Source of the DNA: Lacinutrix jangbogonensis
Lineage (GTDB): Bacteria > Bacteroidota > Bacteroidia > Flavobacteriales > Flavobacteriaceae
Length of the DNA stretch: 64,000 bases
Assembly (NCBI RefSeq): GCF_000797445.1
Contig: NZ_JSWF01000025.1
Location: 1 to 64,000 of the forward strand
Direction of reading: 5' to 3'
Positions 1 to 8,752 of the stretch are shown one piece after another; position 1 is the first letter of the stretch; the number at the start of each line of letters is the position of its first letter. The notes beneath the pieces are model-generated. The model was given only the letters and a program-made list of their open reading frames with translations. It was not told the origin of the DNA and did not search any database. Position numbers and translations under genes: made by a program.

Positions 1-431
1 CCTGTAAATTGAGTGTCTATTGTGCCTTTAGAAATTCTAGGATACACATAGATATTGTGGTTCTCTAAGATAACTTCATAGTTTTTCCATTTATGGAAAC
101 TCTTTAAATTATCTTCTCCCATAATTAAGGAAAATTGGTGCTCTGGATGTTTTTCTTGTAAGTAAGTAAGGGTATTTATGGTATAGTTTGGTTGTGGTAA
201 ATTAAATTCAATATTACTTTCCTTTAATTTATTGTAGTCTTTAGTTGCAAGATAGACCATTTCCAAACGTTGAAAATTATCTAATAAAGTGCTCTTTTTT
301 TTAAAAGGATTATGTGGTGTCACTACAAACCAAATCTGGTCTAAATCGCTATTTTCTACTAATTGATTGGCAATAATTAAGTGTCCAATATGGATTGGAT
401 TAAAAGAACCAAAATAGAGACCAATATTCAT
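1..431 (-). CDS. nadD: Nicotinate-nucleotide adenylyltransferase, 5' part (C-terminus outside window)
   Basis: The reading frame starts at the ATG at 431 and runs off the left edge, giving about 143 residues of a protein usually near 190. The N-terminus MNIGLYFGSFNPIHIGHL carries the nucleotidyltransferase signature GSFNP..GHL, and the HxGH-type motif is IHIGH. The enzyme adenylylates nicotinate mononucleotide in NAD synthesis. It lies 12 bases after the stop of a guanylate kinase remnant on the same strand; gmk-nadD is a common order in Flavobacteriia, so the two were probably one operon. The identification is firm, but the C-terminus cannot be checked. Confidence 0.9.
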   Translation of the reverse strand, partial: MNIGLYFGSFNPIHIGHLIIANQLVENSDLDQIWFVVTPHNPFKKKSTLLDNFQRLEMVYLATKDYNKLKESNIEFNLPQPNYTINTLTYLQEKHPEHQFSLIMGEDNLKSFHKWKNYEVILENHNIYVYPRISKGTIDTQFT

Positions 432-443
432 TTTAGTAAAGTG

Positions 444-550
444 TTATTTTTTGTTTTCCGATGCTAAAAAATGTACCGACGATGTTTTCAGCTTCTTGTA
501 ATGCTTTTTCTAAATTATCGTTTTCAATAATAACATCAAAAAACGTTTGC
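444..550 (-). pseudogene. gmk: Guanylate kinase, C-terminal remnant
   Basis: The last ~35 codons read FFDVIIENDNLEKALQEAEN and then IVGTFLASENKK, which is the end of guanylate kinase. Upstream of the FDV motif the frame stops resembling the family. At about 547-552 it meets the ccoG sequence on the opposite strand, so the P-loop and GMP-binding parts are missing. Guanylate kinase is normally essential, so either an intact copy lies elsewhere or this is an assembly join. Confidence 0.75.
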
Positions 551-1132
551 CCAACAGGAATTGATATAAGAAATGGAACACAATTAGAATGTATAAACTG
601 TACTGCTTGTATCGATGTATGCGACGATATGATGGAAAAGGTAGATCTGCCAAAAGGTCTTATTCGTTATGCCAGTGAAGATGACATTGAAAAAGAGGAG
701 AAATTTAAATTCACTCCACGTTTAAAAGGTTATTGTGCTGTATTAGGTATTTTAATTGCAGTATTAATAGGCATGCTATTTTTACGTAATGATGTAGAAG
801 CAAATATCCTTCGTCTTCCTGGACAATTATACGAGCACAAGGCAGGTAATATGATTAGTAACGTTTACACCTTTAAACTGGTAAATAAAACTGTTGACGA
901 TATCGAGAATATTACTTTTAAATTACTATCACATAAAGGTACAATTAAACTGGTTTCTCATGGCACTTTTAAAGTTGAAGGACAAGGTCTTGCTGAAGGC
1001 ACTTTATTTGTTGAAGTAAACGCTAGTGCACTTAAAGGCGATAAAGATAGGATAGAGATTGGTATTTATAGTGGCGATACATTAATAGAAACCACTACTA
1101 CTGCCTTTTTAGGACCTCGAAGTTATAAGTAA
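551..1132 (+). pseudogene. ccoG: CcoG (FixG/RdxA) cytochrome cbb3 accessory protein, C-terminal half
   Basis: From about 551 the frame encodes CPTGIDIRNGTQLEC..C..C, the second 4Fe-4S cluster of CcoG. A membrane helix follows (about YCAVLGILIAVLIGMLFL) and then the C-terminal Ig-like FixG domain ending in GPRSYK. The N-terminal half, with most of the membrane helices and the first ferredoxin cluster, is absent. An open frame continues back to 461, but 461-550 is antisense to gmk and is not CcoG. CcoG helps copper loading of cbb3 oxidase. FixH and SafE follow, the normal order of the locus, while ccoNOP are missing upstream. The gene is therefore truncated or misjoined. Confidence 0.8.
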
Positions 1133-1165
1133 AACAGACTGATTGAGGTTTGAAAAACAGTAAAC

Positions 1166-1257
1166 TAGCCCGCGTGAAGGATAAAAGAGGAAATCCCACA
1201 GCGCGGAACGCGCGAGGAATTGAAACGTATAGCCTGACCCTTGTGGTCACGCCCAAA
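1166..1257. repeat. Structured intergenic repeat with two small hairpins
   Basis: This GC-richer block in an AT-rich genome contains the palindromes GCGCGgaaCGCGC (1201-1213) and TGACCcttgtGGTCA (1235-1249) and ends in ACGCCCAAA. A related block lies in the opposite orientation at 10323-10404, sharing the GCGACC...ACGCCCA end. It looks like a dispersed non-coding repeat. I see no coding potential and cannot give a function. Confidence 0.55.
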
Positions 1258-1284
1258 ACAGATAAAAGATAAAACACAAGCATT

Positions 1285-1731
1285 ATGAAATGGAATTGGG
1301 GAACAGGAATAGTAGTTGTCATAATAGCATTTATGAGTTTTATTTTATTTTTAGTGATTAAAATGACAACTAACACAGAATATGGTCACGATTTAGTTAC
1401 GGATGAATACTACGCTAAAGAAATGCTATACCAGACAGAAATTGATGCTGAAACGAATACCTACAATTTAAAAGAAAGAATTATAAGTAAAAAAACTGAT
1501 GAAGGCTGGCTTTTAATATTCCCAAAAGAACTTGAGCCTTCAAAAATTATAGGAAAAGTATTCCTTTACAGACCATCTAACGAAAAGTTAGACTTTGAAC
1601 TTACGTTAAATCTAACCACATCTCATTTGCTCATACCAGAACATAAGATGTTAGATGGTCGCTGGAACATTACTATAGATTGGACTTACGAAGACACACC
1701 GTATTTATATAAAAAACAAATAACGTATTAA
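1285..1731 (+). CDS. FixH family protein (cbb3 oxidase assembly, CcoH-like)
   Basis: The protein has 148 aa with one N-terminal membrane helix (about residues 6-26) and a periplasmic FixH domain that includes the YAKEMLYQ and LDGRWNITIDW segments typical of Bacteroidota FixH. FixH/CcoH helps assemble or stabilise cbb3-type cytochrome c oxidase. The gene follows the ccoG remnant and abuts the SafE gene (stop and start are contiguous at 1731/1732), so the two are probably co-translated. The start is ATG at 1285. Confidence 0.85.
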   Translation: MKWNWGTGIVVVIIAFMSFILFLVIKMTTNTEYGHDLVTDEYYAKEMLYQTEIDAETNTYNLKERIISKKTDEGWLLIFPKELEPSKIIGKVFLYRPSNEKLDFELTLNLTTSHLLIPEHKMLDGRWNITIDWTYEDTPYLYKKQITY

Positions 1732-2439
1732 ATGCTACTTTCGGCAATTATTTTTGGTCTATTAGGAAGTTTCCACTGCGTAGGGATGTGTGGACCTATT
1801 GCCTTTTTATTGCCTTTAGATCGAAAAAATAAAACCAAACGCATATTACAATTATTAAGCTACCATTCTGGTCGTATTTTAACATACAGTGTATTAGGGC
1901 TTATTTTTGGAGCTCTTGGTAAGAGCCTGAACTTATTTGGTTTTCAACAGCAGCTTTCTATTGCCATTGGGATATTAATGATTGTTGTCATTATTATTCC
2001 AACAAAAACATTTAACAAATATAATTTCTCCAAACCTATTTACAAACTTGTAGGAAGCGTTAAAAATAAAATGGGAACAGCCTTAAAAAAGAAAGATCCT
2101 AGTACCTTTTTTACTATTGGTTATCTTAACGGTTTACTGCCTTGCGGACTTGTTTATATGGCAATATTTGGTGCTTTAGCAACCGGAGGCGCTTGGAAAG
2201 GTAGTTTATACATGGCCTTATTTGGATTAGGAACTGTGCCACTAATGACAACTGCTATTTACCTTGGAAACTTTCTTACAAAAACAGTAAAACAACGTGT
2301 TTTAAAAATGATTCCTATTTTTGTGGTTATTGTTGGACTACTCTTTATAGTAAGAGGTTTAGGATTAGGAATCCCTTATTTATCGCCTTCAGAAATGGTA
2401 ACGATTGAGAAAGCAGATGCGCAATATAACTGCCATTAA
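1732..2439 (+). CDS. Sulfite exporter TauE/SafE-type membrane protein (cbb3/copper maturation)
   Basis: The protein has 235 aa and about six membrane helices in two related halves. Each half carries a cysteine motif: SFHCVGMCGPIAF near residue 17 and NGLLPCGLVYMA near 140. This is the DsbD-like SafE family found beside ccoGHS in Bacteroidota and thought to act in copper or electron transfer for cytochrome oxidase maturation. The name sulfite exporter is historical. The gene starts directly after fixH, and a hairpin terminator follows at 2475. Confidence 0.85.
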   Translation: MLLSAIIFGLLGSFHCVGMCGPIAFLLPLDRKNKTKRILQLLSYHSGRILTYSVLGLIFGALGKSLNLFGFQQQLSIAIGILMIVVIIIPTKTFNKYNFSKPIYKLVGSVKNKMGTALKKKDPSTFFTIGYLNGLLPCGLVYMAIFGALATGGAWKGSLYMALFGLGTVPLMTTAIYLGNFLTKTVKQRVLKMIPIFVVIVGLLFIVRGLGLGIPYLSPSEMVTIEKADAQYNCH

Positions 2440-2474
2440 TAGTGAATTAAAAAACTAGTGCTTTCAAACTAAAA

Positions 2475-2499
2475 AAAGGAAAGCATTATACTTTCCTTT
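2475..2499. terminator. Bidirectional hairpin terminator between SafE gene and hemN
   Basis: A perfect 9-bp stem AAAGGAAAG/CTTTCCTTT with a 7-base loop, flanked by A- and T-runs, lies between convergent genes. It can serve both strands. Confidence 0.75.
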
Positions 2500-2523
2500 C
2501 ATATTCATTTAAAATACTATCGT

Positions 2524-3888
2524 TTATATTGTCATAGAAAACACTTGTGTTTCTGGCTTATTGCGTTGTAAACGTCTATCGAAAGGTAAACAAACGTTTC
2601 TAACAAATGGTCTTCCCTTTTCTGTTACACGTATTGTTTTAGCCTCTACTTCTATTAATCCATCTTTTTCTAATTCTTGTAATTTAATAAGTACATCTGG
2701 AAGTTCACTAAAACTTAAAGCTTCAGAATTCCATGAGGTTTCAAAGTTACACATGAGGTTTAAAATGTGCTTACGGATTATTAAATCTTCTTCATTTAAA
2801 ATATGACCTCTAAAAACAGGTATTACTCCTTCGTTAACAAGTGCCTTATAACGTTCAATACTTTTATCATTTTGAGCAAAACCATACCAGCTATCGCTAA
2901 TTGCAGAAGCTCCTAAACCTATCATAACTTTAGTATTAGTTACAGTATAACCCATAAAATTACGATGTAATTCTTGGCTTTCATGTGCTTTGTAAAGTGA
3001 ATCTATTGGTAAAGAAAAATGATCCATACCAATTTCAAAATAACCAGCTTTAAGTAACATTTCTTTACCTTTTTCGTATTGCAAACGTTTTTGAGTTGCA
3101 GTTGGTAAATCTTTTTCATTATAACCACGTTGCCCATTTCCTTTTATCCAAGGCACATGTGCATAACTGTAAAACGCAATACGTTCTGGTTTTAATGTAA
3201 TTGTTTTATTAATGGTATTAATAACATCTTCAGCCGTTTGAAATGGCAAACCAAAAATAATATCATGTCCTACGGATGTATAACCTAATGCTCGAGACGC
3301 CTCTGTAACACGTTTTACATTCTCGAAAGGTTGTATTCTATTTATTGCTTTCTGAACTTTTAAATTATAATCCTGAACACCATAACTTACGCGATTGAAA
3401 TTAAAATCTGCAAACATTTTAAGATGCTCTTCTGTTGTATTATTAGGATGTCCTTCGAAACTTAATTCACAATCATCACTAAATTCACCAATAGTATTAA
3501 GCGCTTCCAATAACGACTTAATGTTTTCTGGTTTAAAAAAAGTAGGTGTTCCTCCACCAATATGCAACTCCTTTATGTTTGGAGTATTCCCAAGAAAAGT
3601 GGTGTAGAGTTTAAATTCTTCAATTAAAGATTCTATATACGGTATTTCTACTGCATGGTTTTTAGTTATCCGTTTATGGCAACCACAAAAGGTACACATA
3701 CTTTCGCAAAATGGAAGATGAATATAGAGGCTTACACCATCTGTATCATTACTTTCTTCAAAACTTTTTTTAAGAGACGTTTTCCATAATTCTATAGAAA
3801 AGGAGGCTTCATCCCAGTAAGGAACCGTTGGATAACTAGTGTATCTTGGTCCTGCCACGTTGTATTTCGCTATTAAAGAAGTATTCAT
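2524..3888 (-). CDS. hemN: Oxygen-independent coproporphyrinogen III oxidase
   Basis: The protein has 454 aa, the usual HemN length. The radical-SAM cluster motif CESMCTFCGC fits HemN's CxxxCxxCxC, and it is followed by the GGGTP SAM-binding motif and the C-terminal HemN domain. It converts coproporphyrinogen III to protoporphyrinogen IX without oxygen. It lies beside the cbb3 oxidase accessory genes, which suits low-oxygen haem supply. An FNR-like palindrome is centred 33 bp from the centre of its -7 box, so induction at low oxygen is likely. Confidence 0.95.
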   Translation of the reverse strand: MNTSLIAKYNVAGPRYTSYPTVPYWDEASFSIELWKTSLKKSFEESNDTDGVSLYIHLPFCESMCTFCGCHKRITKNHAVEIPYIESLIEEFKLYTTFLGNTPNIKELHIGGGTPTFFKPENIKSLLEALNTIGEFSDDCELSFEGHPNNTTEEHLKMFADFNFNRVSYGVQDYNLKVQKAINRIQPFENVKRVTEASRALGYTSVGHDIIFGLPFQTAEDVINTINKTITLKPERIAFYSYAHVPWIKGNGQRGYNEKDLPTATQKRLQYEKGKEMLLKAGYFEIGMDHFSLPIDSLYKAHESQELHRNFMGYTVTNTKVMIGLGASAISDSWYGFAQNDKSIERYKALVNEGVIPVFRGHILNEEDLIIRKHILNLMCNFETSWNSEALSFSELPDVLIKLQELEKDGLIEVEAKTIRVTEKGRPFVRNVCLPFDRRLQRNKPETQVFSMTI

Positions 3889-3907
3889 TTTTAAACAATT
3901 TATGAGG

Positions 3908-3950
3908 CAAATTTAGATTGAAATGAAAGGCTAAAAGGTGACAAATATCA
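3908..3950 (-). promoter_or_regulatory. hemN promoter with FNR-like site
   Basis: On the minus strand a Bacteroidota -7 box TAAATTTG (3908-3915) lies about 20 bases from the hemN start. The element TGATATTTGTCA (3939-3950; TGACAAATATCA on the plus strand) resembles the FNR core TGAT-N4-ATCA with one mismatch. Centre-to-centre spacing to the -7 box is 33 bp, which puts the site near -41, the classic class II activator position. The same arrangement precedes the SLC13 gene at 21308. Confidence 0.6.
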
Positions 3951-4081
3951 TCTCGCGATTAATTATTATGATAGTTTTAATTTGTTTAAAACTAAAAACA
4001 GTATCTGTTATATAAAGGATTAAAACATAAAACTCTAAACACTACAACTCTTAATTAATTTTTTACAAAACATTAATCCCT

Positions 4082-4089
4082 TATCTTTG
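4082..4089 (+). promoter_or_regulatory. -7 box of the DUF2452 gene
   Basis: TATCTTTG matches the TAnnTTTG -7 consensus. Its distance to 4113 (about 24 bases) shows that an upstream in-frame ATG at 4092 would lie at or before the transcript start. This decides for the 4113 start. Confidence 0.65.
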
Positions 4090-4112
4090 CAATGCTAAAA
4101 AAAGGAAAAAAA

Positions 4113-4541
4113 ATGTCTGACGCAAAAAAACCAGATAACGTTGTATTTAATACAGAAACCCAACAATATGATGCGGCTTTAAAACCGTATGCTACTAATG
4201 TTGGCGCTCCTGCAATACAGGTTACAGAAAATGTAACTTGGAAAAACAAAAACGTTAACAAAGCCAATAAACAACTAAAAGCAAAATATTTAGAACTTAA
4301 AGCTGAGTACGATAAAATGATAGAAGAACTGGAATACAATAATTTAGTGTATAACGCTAAATTTAGTTTTCAGCCTATTCTAGGTGAAGTTTATCATTTA
4401 TACAAAGACAAAAAAGGACAACCCTTTTTATCTATTATTGCGCCAACCGAATGTAACTTCGATTTTGTTGGCAGTTTCTATTTAACTTCAGAACACATGT
4501 GGAAAAGAGTAGAACAATCAACAGGTAAACTTAAAGAATAA
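4113..4541 (+). CDS. DUF2452 family protein
   Basis: The soluble 142-aa protein begins MSDAKKPDNVVFN, has the KPYATNVGAPAI segment near residue 30, and contains a Lys/Glu-rich helix about residues 50-75. This matches DUF2452, a small cytoplasmic family of unknown function in Bacteroidota. The start at 4113 is chosen over 4092 because a promoter box lies at 4082-4089 and a purine-rich ribosome site lies just upstream. It is followed after 29 bases by the exonuclease gene. No function can be assigned. Confidence 0.8.
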   Translation: MSDAKKPDNVVFNTETQQYDAALKPYATNVGAPAIQVTENVTWKNKNVNKANKQLKAKYLELKAEYDKMIEELEYNNLVYNAKFSFQPILGEVYHLYKDKKGQPFLSIIAPTECNFDFVGSFYLTSEHMWKRVEQSTGKLKE

Positions 4542-4570
4542 CCACTAATTTTTGGTTTAAAAAAAACGAA

Positions 4571-5908
4571 TTGCAATACACAATAATAGACGTTGAAACT
4601 TCTGGAAGGACGAATAGAATTACCGAAATTTCAGTATTTAAATACGATGGAGATGTTATTGTCGATGAATTTACTTCGCTTGTAAACCCAAACTGTTTTA
4701 TACCAGAATACATTACTGCTTTAACAGGAATTAATAATGAAACCGTTGCAAATGCTCCAGAATTTAAAGACATAGCACAACACGTTTTAGATATTACCGA
4801 AGACACCATTTTTGTAGCACACAATGTTAATTTCGATTACAACGTTATTAGAAATGAATTTGAATCTATAAATATAGATTTTACAAGAAAAAAGCTCTGC
4901 ACAATCCGTTTGAGTCGCAAATTACTTCCTGGACACAAAAGTTATAGTCTTGGAAAACTTTGCAAAGATTTAAACATTAATATAAACGGAAGACATAGAG
5001 CACGAGGAGATGCCGAGGCTACAGTGATTCTATTTAAAATTCTTCAAGCTCAAGACCAATCAACACAAATATTTAGCGATTTTTTAAACAAAAATAACAA
5101 AGAGGCTACCTTACCTCCTAACCTCCCTAGCGCTGTTTTTAATGAGTTACCGAATGCTACAGGTATTTACTATTTCAAAAATAAAAAAGGGGAAATTATT
5201 TATGTTGGTAAATCTAAAGATATAAAAAAGCGAGTGCTCAGTCATTTTTATAGCAAAACACAAAAAAGCTTAGATATGGTTCGCGAAACTGCCGATATTG
5301 ATTTCGAATTATCTGGTAGCGAACTTATAGCGTTATTAATGGAAGACGCAGCAATTAAACAGCATTTTCCACAGTATAATAAAGTTGCAAAACGTGCTCC
5401 TAAAGGCTTTTCGCTTTTTAGTTATCAAGACAGAAACGATGTTATGCATATTGCTATTAATAATAGTAAAGCGACTCCAAATCCTATTATCACATTGTAT
5501 AGTTTGCGTGAAGCACGTCTGTTTTTAGAGCGTGTTTGCGAGCTGTTTAGTTTATGTCCAAAATTTTGCCATTTACAAGAAGGTGTAACCGAATGTTCTC
5601 ACTTTACCATTAAAAATTGTAAAGGTGTTTGCAAAGGAAATGAAGATGTTAAAATTTATAACGAACGTGTTACCAATGCTATTTGCCAAATTATTAATGA
5701 TAGTCAAGATATTCTATTAAAAGAAAAAGGAAGAAACGAAGACGAAGAAGCCTTTGTAATTATTAAAAACGGAACCTATCTAGGCTATGGGTTTATAGAC
5801 AAAAACGAGCAAATTAAACACCCAGATGAGCTTGAGCATTTTCTTGTTAAACAAAAAGACAACAGCGATATACAAAGCATTTTGCGAACCGCAATTCTAA
5901 ATAAATAA
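4571..5908 (+). CDS. DnaQ-type 3'-5' exonuclease fused to GIY-YIG nuclease domain
   Basis: This 445-aa protein starts at a TTG. Residues 1-165 are a DEDDh exonuclease: DVETSG (ExoI), VAHNVNFDYNV (ExoII) and HRARGDAEAT (ExoIII). Residues about 195-275 are a GIY-YIG domain: GIYYFKNKKGEIIYVGKSKD, as in UvrC and Cho. The C-terminal part has several cysteines (CELFSLCPKFC..C..C). Such fusions are common in Bacteroidota and are annotated as DNA polymerase III epsilon-like or UvrC-like nucleases; a role in DNA repair is inferred. The following small membrane gene starts one base after the stop. Confidence 0.85.
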   Translation: MQYTIIDVETSGRTNRITEISVFKYDGDVIVDEFTSLVNPNCFIPEYITALTGINNETVANAPEFKDIAQHVLDITEDTIFVAHNVNFDYNVIRNEFESINIDFTRKKLCTIRLSRKLLPGHKSYSLGKLCKDLNININGRHRARGDAEATVILFKILQAQDQSTQIFSDFLNKNNKEATLPPNLPSAVFNELPNATGIYYFKNKKGEIIYVGKSKDIKKRVLSHFYSKTQKSLDMVRETADIDFELSGSELIALLMEDAAIKQHFPQYNKVAKRAPKGFSLFSYQDRNDVMHIAINNSKATPNPIITLYSLREARLFLERVCELFSLCPKFCHLQEGVTECSHFTIKNCKGVCKGNEDVKIYNERVTNAICQIINDSQDILLKEKGRNEDEEAFVIIKNGTYLGYGFIDKNEQIKHPDELEHFLVKQKDNSDIQSILRTAILNK

Positions 5909-5909
5909 A

Positions 5910-6320
5910 ATGAATTTAGAAATCGCTCGTGCCATTATAGATTTTGGATTAGTTGTTTTAATTTGGATGGTACAACTCCTAGTATATCCTTCATTTAAAT
6001 ATTTTACAACCAAAAACCTTTATACTTGGCACAAACATTATACTGCACTAATGGCTATAATTGTTTTGCCACTCATGTCTTGCCAAGTAATAATCTCTGT
6101 GGTTACGTTAATAAAAAATGGAAGCTTAACTTCAATTATTCACTTAGTTTTAGTGTGTTTAACATGGATTTCTACTGTGCTCCTTTTTATACCATTACAC
6201 AATAGAATCTCAAATAAAACAATAACAGATAATACACTACGTGATTTATTGATATTAAATTGGTTACGTGTTATAATCTGGTCTATTATATTTATTATTT
6301 CCGTTTTAAATCTTAAATAA
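5910..6320 (+). CDS. Four-helix integral membrane protein, unknown function
   Basis: The 136-aa protein has four predicted helices (about residues 8-27, 45-66, 78-97 and 115-134) and few charged residues outside the loops. I do not recognise a named family. It begins immediately after the exonuclease gene and is probably co-transcribed with it. The 159-base gap after it holds no further gene but includes a -7-like TATATTTG at 6365-6372. Confidence 0.7.
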   Translation: MNLEIARAIIDFGLVVLIWMVQLLVYPSFKYFTTKNLYTWHKHYTALMAIIVLPLMSCQVIISVVTLIKNGSLTSIIHLVLVCLTWISTVLLFIPLHNRISNKTITDNTLRDLLILNWLRVIIWSIIFIISVLNLK

Positions 6321-6479
6321 AAGCTAAACACAATAATTTAGGCACAATTAGTGTTTACTATTTCTATATTTGAAATTTAAATATCTTTTATAAAACGCAC
6401 ATGTTAAAACTATTATCAATTAAAATAATGAGTAATAACAAACAACATGTGACTAGTAAAAACCAATAAACATAAACAC

Positions 6480-7262
6480 ATGAAACATTTATTTTTATGC
6501 TTAGCGCTTAGTTTTTCGTTTATAACATACGCTCAAAACAATGCCTTTCAAGCTGGAGAAAAGTTAACTTTTACTGCTGGTTATAACATGTCTGGATTAA
6601 TGACGGATTTTGCACAAGTAACGATGGAAACTAGCAGTGTAAAAACTAAGAGTTCAACCTTATTGCGCTTAAAATGTAAAGCAACAACCTATAGCAAATG
6701 GGATAATTTTTTTAAAATTAGAGATCTTTACGAAAGTTATGTAAACCCTAAAACATTAACACCTTATTTATATAAGCGTGATATTGATGAAGGTGGATAT
6801 TATAAATTTGTGAAATATAAATTCAACCATAAAACAAAATCTGTAAAAAGCTTAATTAGGAAGAAAAGTAAAAACTTTGAATCTGGTTTTTGGGATAGAA
6901 ATGAAACCGTTAAAATTGGTGCAAACACTAAAGATATTATAACCACAATTTATCATATTAGAAGCTTAGATATAAAAAAATCGAACATTGGCGATAGCGA
7001 TACTTTTACTGTATTGTTCGATAATAAAGAATCAAAATTTAGTTTCACATACGTTGCTAAAGAAACTATTAACACTGCATTAGGCAAAAAAGAATGTTAT
7101 AAATTACGCATTAACCTTAAAAACAATGATGCTTTAAAAGGTAATAGTAATTTCTTATGGTTAACTGCAGATGAAAATAAAATTCCTGTTTATGGAAAAT
7201 TTAATCTTGCATTTGGTAGTGGAGAATTAAAAATTAAAAGTGCAACAGGTTTAAAAAATTAA
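6480..7262 (+). CDS. DUF3108 family exported protein
   Basis: The 260-aa protein has a clear signal peptide (MKHLFLCLALSFSFITYAQ, cleavage after AQ). The mature part is beta-rich with the DUF3108 pattern: GEKLTFTAGYN near the start, SWxxxF-type repeats, and a C-terminal VYGKFNLAFGSGELKI. The family is periplasmic, found in Bacteroidota and Proteobacteria, and of unknown biochemical role. It is followed after 7 bases by a small membrane protein, suggesting an operon. Confidence 0.85.
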   Translation: MKHLFLCLALSFSFITYAQNNAFQAGEKLTFTAGYNMSGLMTDFAQVTMETSSVKTKSSTLLRLKCKATTYSKWDNFFKIRDLYESYVNPKTLTPYLYKRDIDEGGYYKFVKYKFNHKTKSVKSLIRKKSKNFESGFWDRNETVKIGANTKDIITTIYHIRSLDIKKSNIGDSDTFTVLFDNKESKFSFTYVAKETINTALGKKECYKLRINLKNNDALKGNSNFLWLTADENKIPVYGKFNLAFGSGELKIKSATGLKN

Positions 7263-7269
7263 AACAATT

Positions 7270-7599
7270 ATGAGATTAACATCTATTATTTTAGGATTAA
7301 TAAGTGCAATAATAGCAGTTATTTTATCCGTTTTACCTTTATCTAATTTTGCGTTTTTCCCGGCAATTGTAGCATTAATTTTCGGAGTAATAGCTTTTTT
7401 AAAAGGGCGTCAAGAAAACAAAACAAAACACACTGTACAGCTTATATTTTTACTAACTATTATCGCGTTAGCACTAGCAACTTACAAATCTGTTACCGCA
7501 ACTACAGAAGTTGGCGACACAGAACAACTAGAACAACGTGCAGATGACTCCTTAGAAGATTCTATTGAAGAGTTAGATGCTATTGATATTACAGAGTAG
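7270..7599 (+). CDS. Small two- to three-helix membrane protein with acidic tail
   Basis: The 109-aa protein has hydrophobic segments at about 4-24, 29-45 and 56-74, then a highly acidic C-terminal tail rich in Glu and Asp (from about residue 80). I cannot assign a family beyond a hypothetical membrane protein. It probably forms one unit with the DUF3108 gene upstream and the M28 peptidase downstream (34 bases). Confidence 0.7.
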   Translation: MRLTSIILGLISAIIAVILSVLPLSNFAFFPAIVALIFGVIAFLKGRQENKTKHTVQLIFLLTIIALALATYKSVTATTEVGDTEQLEQRADDSLEDSIEELDAIDITE

Positions 7600-7633
7600 T
7601 AATAGGTTTTACTAATAATTTATATAAATAGAA

Positions 7634-8659
7634 ATGAAATCCCTAATTATTGCCTCCGCTTTTGCTTTTGTGGGTTCTTGTGCCGAAACAAAAAGGAATA
7701 CTATTGAAAACGTTGATTACACGATTGAAATAATAGACAGTAAACTAATAGCAGAATACTCAAAGTCTATTACTCCTGAAGATTTAAAAAGTAGGTTAAC
7801 TCTTTTTGCTTCAGAAGAATTTCAAGGTCGAGGAACAGGAAAAGAAGGACAAAAAAAAGCAGCAGATTACCTGCGAAATTTCTACAAAACAAATGGAATT
7901 GCACCGGCAATTAACGATTCCACCTATTATCAAACCATTCCAGCCGACTTCTTACCTGAAGGTATTGGTGCATCAGAAAACGTTTTAGCGTATATTAAAG
8001 GAAGTGAAAAGCCAGAAGAAGTACTAATCATCTCTGGACATTTAGATCATTTAGGTATAAAAGACAATACCATATATTTTGGCGCAGATGATAATGGCTC
8101 AGGATCCATGGCTATTACAGAAATTGCTGAAGCTTTTAAGCTTGCAGAGCAACAAGGCCATTCGCCTAAAAGAAGTGTTATGTTTTTGCATCTTACAGCG
8201 GAAGAAATTGGGCTACAAGGCTCAAAGTTTTATATTGGAAACCCAATCTTCGAATTAAGTAAAACAATAGCCAACTTGAATATCGATATGGTAGGTCGCG
8301 TTGATAAAAAACACAAAAACAATCCAGATTATTTATATGTTATTGGAGCAGATAGAATGAGTCAAGAACTGCAAGACATTTCTGCTAAAACCAACGAGGA
8401 CTTTACAAATCTAGAGCTAGACTACAAATACAACTCAGAAAAAGACAGAAATAGATACTATTATAGAAGTGACCATTACAATTTTGCAAAGCAAGATATT
8501 CCTGTTATTTTCTACTTTAATGGTGAACATTCAGATTATCATAAACCAACAGATACTGCAGACAAAATAAACTATCCTTTATTAGCAAAACGTACTAAAC
8601 TAATTTTTGCAACGGCATGGCAATTAGCTAACAGGCAAGCATTTTTAAAACATAACTAA
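7634..8659 (+). CDS. M28 family zinc metallopeptidase, lipoprotein
   Basis: The 341-aa protein has a short signal and a lipobox ending FVGSC, so lipidation at Cys16 is likely. Metal-site motifs of M28 aminopeptidases follow in order: SGHLDHLG, GADDNGSG, TAEEIGLQGS, NIDMVGR and a late RSDHYNF. It lacks the PA-type insertion present in the next gene. It is a cell-envelope peptidase, substrate unknown. The paralogue at 8753 shares nearly all motifs, suggesting tandem duplication followed by loss or gain of the middle domain. Confidence 0.9.
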   Translation: MKSLIIASAFAFVGSCAETKRNTIENVDYTIEIIDSKLIAEYSKSITPEDLKSRLTLFASEEFQGRGTGKEGQKKAADYLRNFYKTNGIAPAINDSTYYQTIPADFLPEGIGASENVLAYIKGSEKPEEVLIISGHLDHLGIKDNTIYFGADDNGSGSMAITEIAEAFKLAEQQGHSPKRSVMFLHLTAEEIGLQGSKFYIGNPIFELSKTIANLNIDMVGRVDKKHKNNPDYLYVIGADRMSQELQDISAKTNEDFTNLELDYKYNSEKDRNRYYYRSDHYNFAKQDIPVIFYFNGEHSDYHKPTDTADKINYPLLAKRTKLIFATAWQLANRQAFLKHN

Positions 8660-8676
8660 GGTCTTTCCTCTCGTTA

Positions 8677-8723
8677 AAAAAAATACAAGAAATAGAGTAA
8701 ACCTCTTTTTTTCTTGTATTTTT
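8677..8723 (+). terminator. Hairpin terminator after first M28 gene
   Basis: Complementary arms AAAATACAAGAAA and TTTCTTGTATTTT flank a loop of about 17 bases, and the right arm is followed by T-rich sequence. This separates the two peptidase genes transcriptionally. Confidence 0.55.
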
Positions 8724-8752
8724 ACTTTTCTAATTAAACATTTAAACTAAAA

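Noticed and set aside
461-550. Open frame continuous with the CcoG half, which could be taken as its N-terminus
   Set aside because: The stretch is antisense to the gmk end and encodes nothing like CcoG before CPTGIDI. It is only an accidental extension.
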